DNA of 5,620 bases from NCBI GenBank assembly GCA_030147305.1, contig JASLAE010000119.1, positions 1-5,620 of the forward strand, written 5' to 3'. Position numbers and translations under genes: made by a program. The notes below the pieces were generated by a model, which was not told where the DNA came from, did no database searches, and saw only the letters and a program-made list of their open reading frames with translations. Each line of letters starts with the position of its first letter. The stretch's first letter is position 1. Positions 5,602 to 5,620 of this stretch are shown in pieces. Source of the stretch: Cesiribacter sp. (lineage in GTDB: Bacteria; Bacteroidota; Bacteroidia; Cytophagales; Cyclobacteriaceae).

Positions 5602-5620
5602 AAGCTAGACTGCTTTAAAG

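Noticed and set aside
5601..5616. AAAGC/GCTTT hairpin after the IMP dehydrogenase stop
   Set aside because: Only five pairs, no T run visible, and the window ends four bases later, so a terminator cannot be judged.

Overview
The window looks like a chromosomal segment from a Bacteroidota bacterium, probably of the Cytophagia/Cytophagales type, though the order is a guess. Three things point there: a secreted protein with a C-terminal type IX secretion (T9SS) sorting domain, starts with no Shine-Dalgarno sequence before any of the four complete genes, and TAnnTTTG elements (the Bacteroidota -7 promoter box) just before two transcription units. All genes lie on the + strand.

Layout. Bases 1-450 are the 3' end of an acyl-CoA dehydrogenase of the glutaryl-CoA dehydrogenase type, followed by a hairpin and then a clear Rho-independent terminator (539-570). 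Bases 709-2628 encode a 639-residue secreted protein with a signal peptide, seven ~65-residue repeats that should form one seven-bladed beta-propeller, an Ig-like module and a T9SS type A sorting tail. A 305-base gap (2629-2933) holds small inverted repeats and a good -7 promoter box. Bases 2934-3407 encode a four-helix GtrA-family membrane protein. It is followed 28 bases later by a GNAT N-acetyltransferase (3436-3960), probably in the same transcript. After a 147-base gap with its own promoter-like element, bases 4108-5601 encode a complete IMP dehydrogenase. As far as I can recall sequences, it is closer to the structurally studied enzyme of the protozoan Tritrichomonas foetus than to textbook bacterial GuaB.

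The units look functionally independent: lysine/tryptophan degradation (glutaryl-CoA), a cell-surface or secreted propeller, a membrane/acetyltransferase pair and guanine nucleotide synthesis. I see no tRNA, rRNA, CRISPR array, insertion sequence, phage gene or defence system. I also see no convincing new multi-gene system. The most noteworthy items are the T. foetus-like IMP dehydrogenase with its drug-selectivity residues, the complete seven-repeat propeller, and the small structured elements in front of the gtrA-like and IMP dehydrogenase genes.
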